A stretch of DNA of 64,000 nucleotides, from the NCBI RefSeq assembly GCF_902459805.1, contig NZ_CABPST010000002.1, forward strand, positions 124,001-188,000, read 5' to 3'. The first letter of the stretch is position 1; each line of letters begins with the position of its first letter. The stretch is from Pandoraea bronchicola (lineage in GTDB: Bacteria; Pseudomonadota; Gammaproteobacteria; Burkholderiales; Burkholderiaceae). Position numbers and translations under genes: made by a program. The notes under the pieces are model-generated. The model was given only the letters and a program-made list of their open reading frames with translations. It did no database searches and was not told where the DNA came from. Of the stretch, positions 44,705 to 53,227 are shown in pieces.

Positions 44705-45910
44705 ATGAATTACTACACTGCCACGCAGGCCGCCGAGCGTCTCGGCGTATCGCTGCAAACCCTCTACGCCTATGTGAGCCGCGGATTGCTGCATGCGGAG
44801 CCGGGGAAAACCCATCGCGAGCGCCGTTATCGGGTGGCGGACGTCGAGCGTCTGGCCGCACAGCGTACGCGAGGGCGCAAACCGAAAGAGGTGGCCAAGG
44901 CAGCGCTGGATTGGGGGATGCCGGTACTGGAGTCGTCAATCACGCTGATCGAAGATGGCCGCTGCTACTACCGGGGACGTGATGCGCTGACGATGGCCGG
45001 GACCGTGTCGGTTGAGGCGACTGCCGCTTGGCTCTGGCAATGCGATGAGGCGTCGGCCTTCGTGGCAGCCGGCGAGCGCAAGCGTCAACTGGCCGACTGG
45101 CCGGTGCTATTACTCGAGCGCTATCGCGGCCGGCGGGCGGAAGAGGCGCTGTTGCCCGCGTTTACCGTGGCGAGCGACGACGCATCGACGGCGATCTGGC
45201 AGCACGACCCGGTTCGCGTCGCACAGGGAAGCGCTGCCTTGTTGCGGCTGATGACGGCGTGTTTGCTGGGCACGTTGCCCGCCGACGCGCCTATCCACGA
45301 GCAGTGTGCGCAAGCGTGGGGCGTGCAAGATGCCGATGGCGCCGATCTCATCCGCATGGCGCTGGTGCTATGCGCCGACCATGAGTTGAACGCTTCGAGC
45401 TTCACGGCACGCTGCGTCGCGTCGACCGGTGCGAGCCTGCGTGCAGCGGTCATCGCGGGGCTGTCGGCTCTGACCGGTGGCCGCCACGGCGGCACCACCG
45501 CCCGCAATGAAGCCATGTGGGACGAAGTCGGTGAAATCGATGTGGCTGTGCGAATGCGAGAGCGGCTCGCTCGCGGCGAAAAGCTGCCGGGCTTCGGGCA
45601 TCACTTGTATCCGGCGGGGGATGTGCGTGCGAGCGCGATGCTTGACCGCGTATTGCCCGCGCATCCGGCATGGCAGACGATCATCGACGCCGCCGATGGG
45701 CTCATCGGGCAACGTCCGTCGCTCGACTTTGCGCTCGTGGCGGTACGCCGTCACCTCAACCTGCCCGTGGGTGCGGCGTTTGGCCTGTTTGCGCTCGGCC
45801 GCACCATCGGCTGGATCGCGCACGCGATGGAGCAGCGCGAGAGCACGCAACTGATTCGCCCGCGTGCGGCGTATGTCGGCGAGCGGCCGGCGGCATTACC
45901 GCCGGTGTGA
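44705..45910 (+). CDS. Citrate synthase-family enzyme with N-terminal MerR-type HTH
   Basis: 401 residues. Residues 1-50 are an excisionase/MerR-type helix-turn-helix (Y-Y-T-A-T-Q-A-A-E-R-L-G-V-S-L-Q-T-L-Y-A-Y-V-S-R-G). The rest is a citrate synthase fold with the catalytic triad in place: His226 (C-A-D-H-E-L-N-A-S), His299 (G-F-G-H-H-L-Y-P) and Asp341 (S-L-D-F-A-L-V-A-V). It should condense acetyl-CoA or another acyl-CoA with an oxo-acid. The fusion suggests an enzyme that also binds DNA. Divergent from the CoA-transferase over 156 bp. The ATG at 44705 begins exactly at the HTH. The substrate, and whether it truly regulates, are unknown. Confidence 0.85.
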   Translation: MNYYTATQAAERLGVSLQTLYAYVSRGLLHAEPGKTHRERRYRVADVERLAAQRTRGRKPKEVAKAALDWGMPVLESSITLIEDGRCYYRGRDALTMAGTVSVEATAAWLWQCDEASAFVAAGERKRQLADWPVLLLERYRGRRAEEALLPAFTVASDDASTAIWQHDPVRVAQGSAALLRLMTACLLGTLPADAPIHEQCAQAWGVQDADGADLIRMALVLCADHELNASSFTARCVASTGASLRAAVIAGLSALTGGRHGGTTARNEAMWDEVGEIDVAVRMRERLARGEKLPGFGHHLYPAGDVRASAMLDRVLPAHPAWQTIIDAADGLIGQRPSLDFALVAVRRHLNLPVGAAFGLFALGRTIGWIAHAMEQRESTQLIRPRAAYVGERPAALPPV

Positions 45911-45931
45911 GCCCCCGGAGACGTGCCGAGG

Positions 45932-47419
45932 TTATCCACGCGCGGGCCGCGCAAAGATGAGACGGTCTGCGGCCCAGACGAGTGCCATCGTCGCCCCCAT
46001 CAGCGGAAAGAGGCAGCCAAGCGCGAACATGCCGATCGTCCATTCGCGCATCGGCGGTCGCGCTTGCGGGCGGGACGGCGCGCCGAGCGAGCGCGCCGGA
46101 CGGCGTATCCACCACATTGCGGCACCGGTGACGGCCATCGTGAACAGTCCCATGGAAATCAGCGCGCACAGCCACTGATTGGCGGTGCCGAAGTACTTGC
46201 CCATGTGCAGCGAGGTTCCGTACGAGATCGCCTGCGCTACAGCGCCGTAGGCGTTGTAGTCGATGTCGCGCAAGACCTTGCCGCTGTATTGGTCGATGTG
46301 CAGCGTGCGCTCGTCGCGCGGGTCTGCCGGGAAGTACGACACGGTGTAGACGCCGTCCGGGCGTGACGGCACGACCAGGCTATAGCCGCTCTGAACGCCA
46401 CGACGCGCTGCAATCGCCATGACCTCGTCGATCGGCAGCGCACCTTCGGCGCGCAAGCGCGCGGGCGATATCCCTGTGCTACCCATGCCCTCGTGACCTT
46501 CATGCGCGGTGTGCTCGCTGGTGCCGCCATGCGTCATCCCCGGCATCGACATTGGCGATGTCGAGACAGGGACCGTCGTGTTCCCGACGGCCCAGGGAAT
46601 TTGCGCGATGGGCAGGTCGTCCATCTTCGTTGGCTTGGCGGGTATCTGCGAGCGCACCGGCGCTGCGCCCCAGACGTCGGCTGGGGAGCCCATGCCGGCC
46701 TTCGTCGCGAGTGCCTTGAACTGCGAGCCCCACGAGCCGGACCACGGGAGTCCCGTCAGCACGAACGCCAGTCCGCCGGCAGCCAGCCACAGGCCCGCGA
46801 CGCCATGCAAATTGCGCAACAGCGCACGTCCGCGCAATTGCAGACGCGGGCGTAACGCGGCGGCCCATGTCGCGCCGGCGCGCGGCCACCACAACGCGAG
46901 TCCTGTCGCGAGCATGACGAGCGTCCAGCAACCCGCCAACTCCATGAGCAGTTCACCCGGCTTGCCCAGCATGAGCGAGCGGTGGAGCGCCCGGGCCTGC
47001 TTCATCAACCGATGCTCAACGCTCAGGGTGCCAAGCACCGTGCCCGTATAGGGATTCACGTAGACGCTTTCCCGCTCGCCGCTGGGCAGGCGAAAGATGA
47101 ATTCGGCACTGCGTTCTGGGTCACGATTGACTTCGACGGAACTGATTTGCGATCCGGCGGGCAGCGCTGCGGCCGCGCGTTCCATCAACGCTTGCTCGCT
47201 CTGCCGGGGGGAGGTGGAAGCCGCGACAACCATCCGGTCGTGATACAGCCACGGTTCGATTTGCGGCTGGAAGACATAGAGCGTTCCGGTGATCGCGAGC
47301 ACCATGAGCCATGGCATGACGAACAGCCCGGCGTAAAAATGCCAGCGCCAGAGAGTTCGGTATTGCCCGGCGGTGGTGGCCGGTTGCGCTTCGCGCGTCT
47401 GGGAATAGGGGATCTGCAT
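45932..47419 (-). CDS. PepSY-associated membrane protein with Met/His-rich loop
   Basis: 495 residues. Four to five membrane helices; the first (about 25-50) has R-W-H-F-Y-A-G-L-F-V-M-P-W-L-M, and H205 in L-H-G-V-A-G-L-W lies near the second set. PepSY-like domains occupy the periplasmic loops. Between residues about 290 and 312 lies a dense metal-ligand cluster: Met290, 292, 295, 312 and His297, 303, 306, 309. PepSY transmembrane proteins often sit beside siderophore or copper uptake genes and may reduce or handle metal. The Met/His run suggests copper. The ATG at 47417-47419 starts just before the first helix. Likely partner of the DUF2946 gene upstream. Confidence 0.8.
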   Translation of the reverse strand: MQIPYSQTREAQPATTAGQYRTLWRWHFYAGLFVMPWLMVLAITGTLYVFQPQIEPWLYHDRMVVAASTSPRQSEQALMERAAAALPAGSQISSVEVNRDPERSAEFIFRLPSGERESVYVNPYTGTVLGTLSVEHRLMKQARALHRSLMLGKPGELLMELAGCWTLVMLATGLALWWPRAGATWAAALRPRLQLRGRALLRNLHGVAGLWLAAGGLAFVLTGLPWSGSWGSQFKALATKAGMGSPADVWGAAPVRSQIPAKPTKMDDLPIAQIPWAVGNTTVPVSTSPMSMPGMTHGGTSEHTAHEGHEGMGSTGISPARLRAEGALPIDEVMAIAARRGVQSGYSLVVPSRPDGVYTVSYFPADPRDERTLHIDQYSGKVLRDIDYNAYGAVAQAISYGTSLHMGKYFGTANQWLCALISMGLFTMAVTGAAMWWIRRPARSLGAPSRPQARPPMREWTIGMFALGCLFPLMGATMALVWAADRLIFARPARG

Positions 47420-47575
47420 AGGGCAACGATTCCGTCTCGTTTTGCTGCTGCGGCGCGCGATGGATGGCGGCAGCGGCGCGCGCCTGCCGCCATCGTGAAC
47501 GTTAGGCAAGCAGGAGGCGCGAGTAATGAACGACGCCGTCACCGGCAGCGGCGAGGCATCGGACTGAACGCGAGA

Positions 47576-48004
47576 TCAGGAAACGGCGGGGGGCGCGCGC
47601 GCAGGCGGCGTGAAGGCGAGTTGAGTGTGGGACGGCCGGATATCGGCGAGCGGTCCGGCGCGGCCAATCCATGCGAACGACACTGCACCGGTGAGCACGG
47701 GCATGACGAGCGGCGGGTGATTGGCGAGCAGCGAACAGTATCCGCAGACGTCGCCCTGAGCGTCGTGCGACGTGTGGGACATGGACGCGCCATGCATGCC
47801 GTCGCTGTCAGACGCACGAGCCGAGGGGGCTGGTGCCATCGCAGGCGCCAAGCCGTCGATCGTACAGAACGCGACCTCCAGCATTCGCGCCTGCGCAGCG
47901 CGATGCGAGGCCAGTCCCTGACTGACGGCCGGCATGCAAATCGCGAGCCACATGGCGGCGAGGCCGAGCCATGCGAATAAGCGTTTGCGTGCGGTGAAAG
48001 ACAT
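47576..48004 (-). CDS. DUF2946 family protein, copper-linked candidate
   Basis: 142 residues. A signal or anchor helix at about 8-30 is followed by a short periplasmic region with Met/His residues (G-M-H-G-A-S-M-S-H-T-S-H) and the family motif C-G-Y-C-S-L-L-A-N-H-P (Cys87, Cys90, His96). DUF2946 members occur beside copper receptors and PepSY proteins; the CxxC plus His fits metal binding. The ATG at 48002-48004 gives a clean signal start; earlier in-frame codons run through the old hydrolase relic. It is 156 bp upstream of the PepSY gene on the same strand. Confidence 0.8.
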   Translation of the reverse strand: MSFTARKRLFAWLGLAAMWLAICMPAVSQGLASHRAAQARMLEVAFCTIDGLAPAMAPAPSARASDSDGMHGASMSHTSHDAQGDVCGYCSLLANHPPLVMPVLTGAVSFAWIGRAGPLADIRPSHTQLAFTPPARAPPAVS

Positions 48005-48077
48005 GCGTCGTGAGCGGTTGGCGCGCGGGGGAAGCCGGAATGCTATCACGCGGCCCGGCGGTGAAGATGACGGATTT

Positions 48078-48093
48078 CCGATAACCATATCGG
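48078..48093. promoter_or_regulatory. Palindrome upstream of the DUF2946 gene
   Basis: CCGATAACCATATCGG: CCGATA and TATCGG with a 4-nt spacer, about 75 bp before the start codon. Candidate operator for a metal regulator; it is short and could be chance. Confidence 0.35.
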
Positions 48094-48098
48094 TTGTT

Positions 48099-48182
48099 AT
48101 GCGTAAGGCCAACGGGCACAACCTGCCGCAGGAAGCGCCGAAGGCGTTTGCCGATGCCATTCGGAAAGTCATGACGCTCTGA
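48099..48182 (+). pseudogene. Relic of an alpha/beta hydrolase C-terminus
   Basis: This frame encodes a 27-residue end containing G-H-N-L-P-Q-E-A-P-K-A-F-A-D-A-I, which looks like the catalytic-His region and last helix of an alpha/beta hydrolase (G-H-x-L-P-x-E-A-P). The frame upstream has no further hydrolase sequence. The simplest reading is a gene remnant left after deletion. Its codons overlap the upstream region of the DUF2946 gene on the other strand. Confidence 0.4.
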
Positions 48183-48337
48183 CGCTGTGCCGGTCCGCCG
48201 GGCAACCCCGGCGAGGCGATTGGCGTCTGATCGGAACACCTTGGGCACCGGAATGTCGCCAGCCGCTTGATTTTCCGTTCCGCACGCGTTTGAATCCGGT
48301 ATTCCTTGGGCTCAGGGCGGATAGCGTGATTGGCACG

Positions 48338-49183
48338 ATGATGAAATCCTTGGCAATGCTGGCGTTATGCCTGTCCTTCGCAGCGATGGCGGGGGACGGG
48401 CCGTCGTCAGTCCGCGCCGGTGACATTGATTCGCGTCTGGATCGGTGCCTGGACGATCCGGGCAAACAGTCAACCGGCGATCAGGACGAGTGCATCGTCA
48501 ACGCCACCCATGCGTGGGACGCGCGGCTGAATGCCAGTTATCAGGCGCTGCGCAGTGATCTGCCGGAAGCGGCGCGGGCTGCGTTGCTTGAGGCGCAGCG
48601 GGCGTGGCTGGCGAGCCGTGATGCCGACCTGAAACTGGTCGGCGCAGTGTACGCCACGACGCGAGGCACGATGTACGCGCCTATGAATGCGAACGACGTG
48701 ATGATGCTGACCCAACGACGGGCTCAGGCATTGACGTATTACCGCGCGGATCTGGAGAGCGCGTCGGCAGGAGCATTCCGTCTGGAAGGCCGTCTGACGC
48801 CTGCGACGGTGCCCGAGGAGGACGGCGGCGGCGCCGTGCCGCAGCGAGGTCTGGAATTTGAGCGCAAACAGTGCCAGCGCCTGACCGATGCGGCCGCCAT
48901 AGCGCGTTGCGCGAGCACTGCGGCACAGCGCTATGGCAAGGACATTGACGACGAAGTGAAGCGCATCGAACGACGGTTGCCAGCGGCTTCGCGCGGGCTC
49001 ATGCGCATATCCGCCGATAAATGGCGAGGGTTCGTGTTGTCCGAACAGGGGCTTGCCGCCGCTATCTGTCCGCCGTCCGGAACATGGCAGGGACGCGCCT
49101 GCGTGGCCATGCAGGCCCGCAATGAAGCCCTTGCGCGCTTACAGCAGCTTGTCCATCTTGAGGCGTTGATCGGCGCCGACTGA
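48338..49183 (+). CDS. LprI-like (DUF1311) exported protein
   Basis: 281 residues. Signal peptide about 1-19 (M-M-K-S-L-A-M-L-A-L-C-L-S-F-A-A-M-A). The first DUF1311 unit (about 45-115) has C-I-V-N-A-T-H-A-W-D-A-R-L-N-A-S-Y and A-Q-R-A-W-L-A-S-R-D-A-D; the family includes LprI, a lysozyme inhibitor of mycobacteria. A second, weaker unit with C-Q-R and R-I-E-R-R-L and W-R-G-F follows in the C-terminal half, so it may be a tandem. Cysteines are spaced as in the family, for disulfides. Periplasmic. The ATG at 48338 is used; an adjacent ATG at 48341 is possible. Confidence 0.75.
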   Translation: MMKSLAMLALCLSFAAMAGDGPSSVRAGDIDSRLDRCLDDPGKQSTGDQDECIVNATHAWDARLNASYQALRSDLPEAARAALLEAQRAWLASRDADLKLVGAVYATTRGTMYAPMNANDVMMLTQRRAQALTYYRADLESASAGAFRLEGRLTPATVPEEDGGGAVPQRGLEFERKQCQRLTDAAAIARCASTAAQRYGKDIDDEVKRIERRLPAASRGLMRISADKWRGFVLSEQGLAAAICPPSGTWQGRACVAMQARNEALARLQQLVHLEALIGAD

Positions 49184-49217
49184 CCGGTATTACGGTGTCC
49201 GGCGCCGTTTCAGGCGC

Positions 49218-50108
49218 TCAGTCGAGGCGTCGCACGCGCACCAGCAGCCACGCCATCACCGCCGTTGCGACGGCCGTCACGAGAATCGACTGCCAGACGG
49301 AGCGTGTGGCGGCCCAGGTTCCGACGAATGCGCCCGCAAACACAAAAATCGCGACCCATTCGAGCACTTTGTCGAGCTTGTTGGGATCGCGATAGCGATG
49401 TTTTTCGGCGGTGACTTGCGAGTCAGACGACTTGAGCGCAGCGTATCGCGCAAGAGGCGCGCAGGCGGGAAACGCTTCCACCAGGGTTTTGCTTGGCCAC
49501 GGATTGACCTCGGCGCGGGGGTTGCCCGCGCCGGTTGTGCGCCAGACGGCATCGGTATCGGCCACGCGCTTGAGCGCCTCGATCTCCTGCGCCAGATCGG
49601 CATGAACATGTGTGCCGTGATCCAGCGCCGTGATCTGCTCGAGTTCCGTTACCAGCCACTCGGTGGCGTCGGTGACATCGGGCAGCCCGCTGGTCCGAAC
49701 GAGGACGAAGGGGCCGTAGGCCGTGGACATGTAGTCGACGAACGCATCGTAGATCGGCCGAAAACGTTCGCCAAGGCGTTCGATCAAAGGATCGCGCCGT
49801 CGGGTGGCACGTTCTAGCGCGAGCGCTTTCGTTGTCACCAGATAAGGATATTTCGCGTCCTTTTCCGCTTGTGAGGCGCTCTCCAGAAACGCTTCCAGTT
49901 CGAGGGCGGCGTCGTCGGGATCGAAATCGTCGATGACGTAGGCGAAATGAATGTCGTCTGAAGCAAATAGTGCGCGCCAGAAGATCGGGAGATGGGCGTT
50001 CGCTTCCAACGACGGGCCCGCGGCAGAAAAGTACGACTTCAATTCGCCTTTACGGCCCTCCGGCATGCGTGGCCAAGGCGGACTCTCCAGAAAGACAGGA
50101 TGTGACAT
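49218..50108 (-). CDS. Hypothetical protein with two C-terminal membrane helices
   Basis: 296 residues. A mostly soluble N-terminal region of about 240 residues, acidic, with helix-rich stretches (A-L-E-L-E-A-F-L-E-S-A, I-D-D-F-D-P-D-D), is followed by two adjacent hydrophobic helices (about 254-270 and 274-292, V-A-I-F-V-F-A-G-A-F-V and S-I-L-V-T-A-V-A-T-A-V-M-A) and a basic end. The layout fits a tail-anchored inner-membrane protein. I do not recognise the family. It stands alone between the LprI-like gene (convergent) and the arsenic genes. The ATG at 50106-50108 is the best start. Confidence 0.55.
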   Translation of the reverse strand: MSHPVFLESPPWPRMPEGRKGELKSYFSAAGPSLEANAHLPIFWRALFASDDIHFAYVIDDFDPDDAALELEAFLESASQAEKDAKYPYLVTTKALALERATRRRDPLIERLGERFRPIYDAFVDYMSTAYGPFVLVRTSGLPDVTDATEWLVTELEQITALDHGTHVHADLAQEIEALKRVADTDAVWRTTGAGNPRAEVNPWPSKTLVEAFPACAPLARYAALKSSDSQVTAEKHRYRDPNKLDKVLEWVAIFVFAGAFVGTWAATRSVWQSILVTAVATAVMAWLLVRVRRLD

Positions 50109-50220
50109 AGCTTGAGCCTTCAACTGAGTTGGACGGTGCAATCAGGAGTTGGCACGCCAAACCTTCGGGCGACACCGGGGTGAGCCGGGGAAATTCTGGC
50201 TGAACTGGCGGATTTTGTCA

Positions 50221-51309
50221 TCACGAGCCGTTCCTCCTCTCGTACCACGGCTTCGTTCGATTCACGATACGCACCACAACAAGCATCAGCGGGACTTCGA
50301 CCAGCACGCCCACGACGGTGGCCAGTGCGGCGCCCGAGCGCAGGCCGAAGACACTGATGGCCGTAGCGACCGCCAGTTCGAAGAAGTTGCTCGCCGCAAT
50401 CAGACTCGACGGCCCTGCCACACAATGGGCGACGCCGAGTTTTCGATTCAGCATGTATGCGAGTCCGGCGTTGAGCATCACTTGAACCACAATGGGAACA
50501 GCAAGCAGCCCAATGACGACAGGCTGTTCGATAATCACGTCTCCCTGGAATGCGAAGAGCAATACCAGCGTGGCGAGCAATGCGCTCATGGAATAGGGGG
50601 CGGCGGCGGCGGCCGCGTTTTGAAGCGCTTCCTGGCGGTGCCGAAGTAATGCGTGGCGCAGGCCTTGTGCCATCGCGACCGGTATCAGGATGTAGACGAG
50701 GACCGAGACAAGCAATGTTTCCCACGGCACGCTGATGGCCGAAACGCCGAGCAGCAGCGCCACAATAGGGGCGAAGGCAACAACCATGATGGCGTCGTTC
50801 AGCGCGACCTGCGAGAGCGTGAAATAGGCGTCGCCCTTGCATAGCTGAGACCACACGAACACCATCGCCGTACATGGCGCAGCGGCCAGCAAAATCAGCC
50901 CCGCAATGTAGCTGTCCAACTGATCCGCAGGCAGCCACGCAGCAAACCAATGACGCACGAACAGCCATGCCAGCAATGCCATCGAAAATGGTTTGAGCAG
51001 CCAATTCACCGCAACGGTGACGCCAACGCCGCGCCAATGCTCGGCGACACGGCCAAGTGCGCCGAAGTCGATCTTCAGGAGCATCGGGACGATCATGGCC
51101 CATATCAAGACGGCGACGACGATATTGACGTGAGCGATTTCGAGCTGCGAGACAAGCCCGACGTACGCTGGCGCGACGTGTCCGATGAGTATCCCGGCGG
51201 CCATGCAAAGCAATACCCAAAGCGTAAGGTATCGCTCGAAGTTGCCCATGACCGCTGCCTTCCCTGAGGTTGCCGTCGATGGGTCGGTGCTGGCACGCGA
51301 GTCGGACAT
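50221..51309 (-). CDS. acr3: Arsenite efflux permease, ACR3 family
   Basis: 362 residues with ten membrane helices. The ACR3 signature A-A-P-C-T-A-M-V-F-V-W-S is present with the essential Cys, as is a second conserved run ending in the helix S-N-F-F-E-L-A-V-A-T-A-I. It exports arsenite (and antimonite) at the inner membrane. It follows arsC directly: the ATG at 51307-51309 overlaps the arsC TGA by one base; a GTG one codon earlier is possible. The N-terminus is hydrophilic and Ser/Thr-rich. Confidence 0.92.
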   Translation of the reverse strand: MSDSRASTDPSTATSGKAAVMGNFERYLTLWVLLCMAAGILIGHVAPAYVGLVSQLEIAHVNIVVAVLIWAMIVPMLLKIDFGALGRVAEHWRGVGVTVAVNWLLKPFSMALLAWLFVRHWFAAWLPADQLDSYIAGLILLAAAPCTAMVFVWSQLCKGDAYFTLSQVALNDAIMVVAFAPIVALLLGVSAISVPWETLLVSVLVYILIPVAMAQGLRHALLRHRQEALQNAAAAAAPYSMSALLATLVLLFAFQGDVIIEQPVVIGLLAVPIVVQVMLNAGLAYMLNRKLGVAHCVAGPSSLIAASNFFELAVATAISVFGLRSGAALATVVGVLVEVPLMLVVVRIVNRTKPWYERRNGS

Positions 51310-51830
51310 CACGCCTCCTTGGCGCGAAGCCGGTTGCCGATCTCCTGGACCTGCTGCTGCGCCGCCACCGGGTCGAGCTTCTCCAACGGAAGGTCCAGAA
51401 GCAACTCAATGCGTGCGCGAAGTTGCAGATAGGTCTGGAGAAACGCTTTGCGAACGGCGTCGGGCGTTCCCGGCGTTTGTGACGGGTCGGGAACCCCCCA
51501 ATGCGCTTTCGCGGGATGACCGGGCCAGAGGGGGCAGGTCTCGCCGGCCGCGTTGTCGCAGACGGTGACGATGAAATCAATGCGCGGCGCTCCGGGCTGC
51601 GCGAACTCGTCCCACGACTTGCTGCGCAGTGCCGACGTGTCCGTCCCGCGCGACGCCAGCAACTCGAGCGCGTAAGGGTTGGGATGACCGGACGGCTGGC
51701 TGCCGGCGCTGAATGCCACAAACCGGTTCCCGCCGAGGTCATTGAGAATCGCCTCGGCGAGAATTGAGCGCGCCGAGTTGTGCGTGCAGAGGAACAGCAC
51801 ATGACGCTTGGTGGTATCTGCTTGTATCAT
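51309..51830 (-). CDS. arsC: Arsenate reductase, low-molecular-weight phosphatase type
   Basis: 173 residues. The P-loop C-T-H-N-S-A-R-S starts at Cys15 and is the catalytic site of thioredoxin-coupled ArsC. Later cysteines (V-C-D-N-A-A-G-E-T-C-P) supply the redox relay, and the D-P residues of V-P-D-P act as general acid. It reduces arsenate to arsenite for export by ACR3. The ATG at 51828-51830 places the P-loop at the expected distance; an upstream frame crosses the divergent arsR promoter. Confidence 0.92.
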   Translation of the reverse strand: MIQADTTKRHVLFLCTHNSARSILAEAILNDLGGNRFVAFSAGSQPSGHPNPYALELLASRGTDTSALRSKSWDEFAQPGAPRIDFIVTVCDNAAGETCPLWPGHPAKAHWGVPDPSQTPGTPDAVRKAFLQTYLQLRARIELLLDLPLEKLDPVAAQQQVQEIGNRLRAKEA

Positions 51831-51844
51831 GATGCAAAAATTCC

Positions 51845-51867
51845 GGAAATATCGAAATATAAATTCC
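51845..51867. promoter_or_regulatory. Divergent ars promoter with ArsR-type half-sites
   Basis: The 63-bp gap between arsC and arsR contains GGAAATAT (51845-51852), a close GAAATATA repeat and flanking ATTCC motifs. The same GGAAATAT occurs upstream of arsH (53026-53033, minus strand), so ArsR probably acts on both promoters. Confidence 0.5.
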
Positions 51868-51893
51868 GTGTCGAACACGGACCAATCGACGCC

Positions 51894-52229
51894 ATGCAAA
51901 CTACCTTGAACGATACCGACGCTGTCAAAGCGCTTGCCGCACTGGCGCAAGGCAATCGCCTCGCCGTGTTCCGGCTGTTGGTCGTCGCAGGGCCTGAAGG
52001 CCTTAGCGTCGGTAACATCGCCGAGACGCTCGGGCTTGCCAACGCCACGCTGTCTTTCCATCTGAAAGAGCTGGCCAATGCGGGCTTGATCTCGTCCAGA
52101 CAGGAAGGGCGGTACATCTACTACGCGGCGTCCATCGACAAGATGAACGCACTGGTCGGCTTTCTCACCGAAAACTGCTGCCAGGGCGTGCCGGGGCTGT
52201 GCGAACCGGCGTCGTCACGGAAGTGCTGA
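51894..52229 (+). CDS. arsR: ArsR-family arsenic-responsive repressor
   Basis: 111 residues. Winged-helix HTH (L-S-V-G-N-I-A-E-T-L-G-L-A-N-A-T-L-S-F-H-L-K-E-L). The C-terminus has N-C-C-Q-G-V-P-G-L-C and a final Cys, a likely trivalent arsenic site. In E. coli ArsR the cysteines sit in the alpha-3 helix; here the C-terminal cluster is of the type seen in other ArsR branches. Divergent from arsC-acr3. The ATG at 51894 fits the HTH start. Confidence 0.9.
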   Translation: MQTTLNDTDAVKALAALAQGNRLAVFRLLVVAGPEGLSVGNIAETLGLANATLSFHLKELANAGLISSRQEGRYIYYAASIDKMNALVGFLTENCCQGVPGLCEPASSRKC

Positions 52230-52249
52230 ACTGGTGGGTTCTCCCGGGG

Positions 52250-53002
52250 TTATTCGGCGTTTGCCGCTGCGCCGATCGCAATGGCGGACAAGTCGGCCAT
52301 AGTGTCGAGCGGCGTATCGGCTTCGGCGCGCTCGCTGTAGCGCTCGACGAGATAATCGCTTTTTCCGCGTAGCAGCAACGTGAACTTGATCAGCTCTTCC
52401 ATCACATCCACGACCCGGTCGTAATAGGCGGACGGCTTCATCCGGCCAACCTCGTCGAACTCTTGAAATGCCTTGGCGACTGACGACTGATTCGGGATCG
52501 TGAACATCCGCATCCACCGGCCAAGCTGTCGTAACTGATTGACTGAATTGAAGGACTGAGAGCCGCCGCTGACTTGCATGACGGCAAGGGTGCGGCCTTG
52601 CGTCGGCCGGATACCGCCCATCGAGAGTGGGAGGTGATCGATCTGCGTTTTCATGACGGCAGAGATCGTTCCGTGCCGTTCGGGACTGCACCAGACCTGT
52701 CCTTCCGACCACAGCGACAACTCACGCAGCGCCTTGACCTTGGGATGGGTGTCGCAGTCGACTTCGTCGGGCATCGGTAAGCCGCGAGGGTCGAAGATGC
52801 AAACCTCAGCGCCCATGCACTCCAGCAGCCGGGCGGCTTCCTCGGTCAACAGCCGGGAATATGAGCGCTCGCGCAGCGAACCGTATAGCAGCAAGATGCG
52901 CGCCGGTGCTGCGGCGGCCATGCCGAGCCGGGACGCAATAGAGACGTCCAGATACCGGGACCGCACGGCAGGAAGGGTGGGAGGCGAGGAGACGGAATCC
53001 AC
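52250..53002 (-). CDS. arsH: ArsH NADPH-dependent FMN reductase/oxidase
   Basis: 250 residues. The flavodoxin-like fold has [11 protein letters not shown] for FMN phosphate and S-P-E-R-H-G with Q-V-S-G-G-S-Q-S, which are ArsH hallmarks. ArsH oxidises trivalent methyl- and aromatic arsenicals. It is convergent with arsR, with a 20-bp gap between stop codons. Its own upstream region carries a possible ArsR site. The N-terminal 28 residues are extra relative to the core. Confidence 0.92.
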   Translation of the reverse strand: MDSVSSPPTLPAVRSRYLDVSIASRLGMAAAAPARILLLYGSLRERSYSRLLTEEAARLLECMGAEVCIFDPRGLPMPDEVDCDTHPKVKALRELSLWSEGQVWCSPERHGTISAVMKTQIDHLPLSMGGIRPTQGRTLAVMQVSGGSQSFNSVNQLRQLGRWMRMFTIPNQSSVAKAFQEFDEVGRMKPSAYYDRVVDVMEELIKFTLLLRGKSDYLVERYSERAEADTPLDTMADLSAIAIGAAANAE

Positions 53003-53025
53003 GGCGGCAACTGGCGATGGTTTTT

Positions 53026-53048
53026 ATATTTCCAATAATATGGAATAT
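53026..53048. promoter_or_regulatory. Imperfect palindrome upstream of arsH
   Basis: ATATTTCCA (53026-53034) faces TGGAATAT (53041-53048) with one extra T in the left arm. It shares the GGAAATAT half-site with the arsR-arsC promoter. The remaining 53049-53227 holds nothing I can support. Confidence 0.5.
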
Positions 53049-53227
53049 TCAGGTTGCGCGCAAGCCGCTTCTGACGGGAGGGGATTTCGGCAAAGCGCTT
53101 TACTGCCCGTGAGTCACGACGAAATGCCTCACATCGATAGACTGTTCAGCGAACCAGGCCTCGCAAGATTGGAGATATCGCCGCCCGCCAGGTCCGGACG
53201 AGGGGGGCGTCGACGCCTTGCGAGCGC

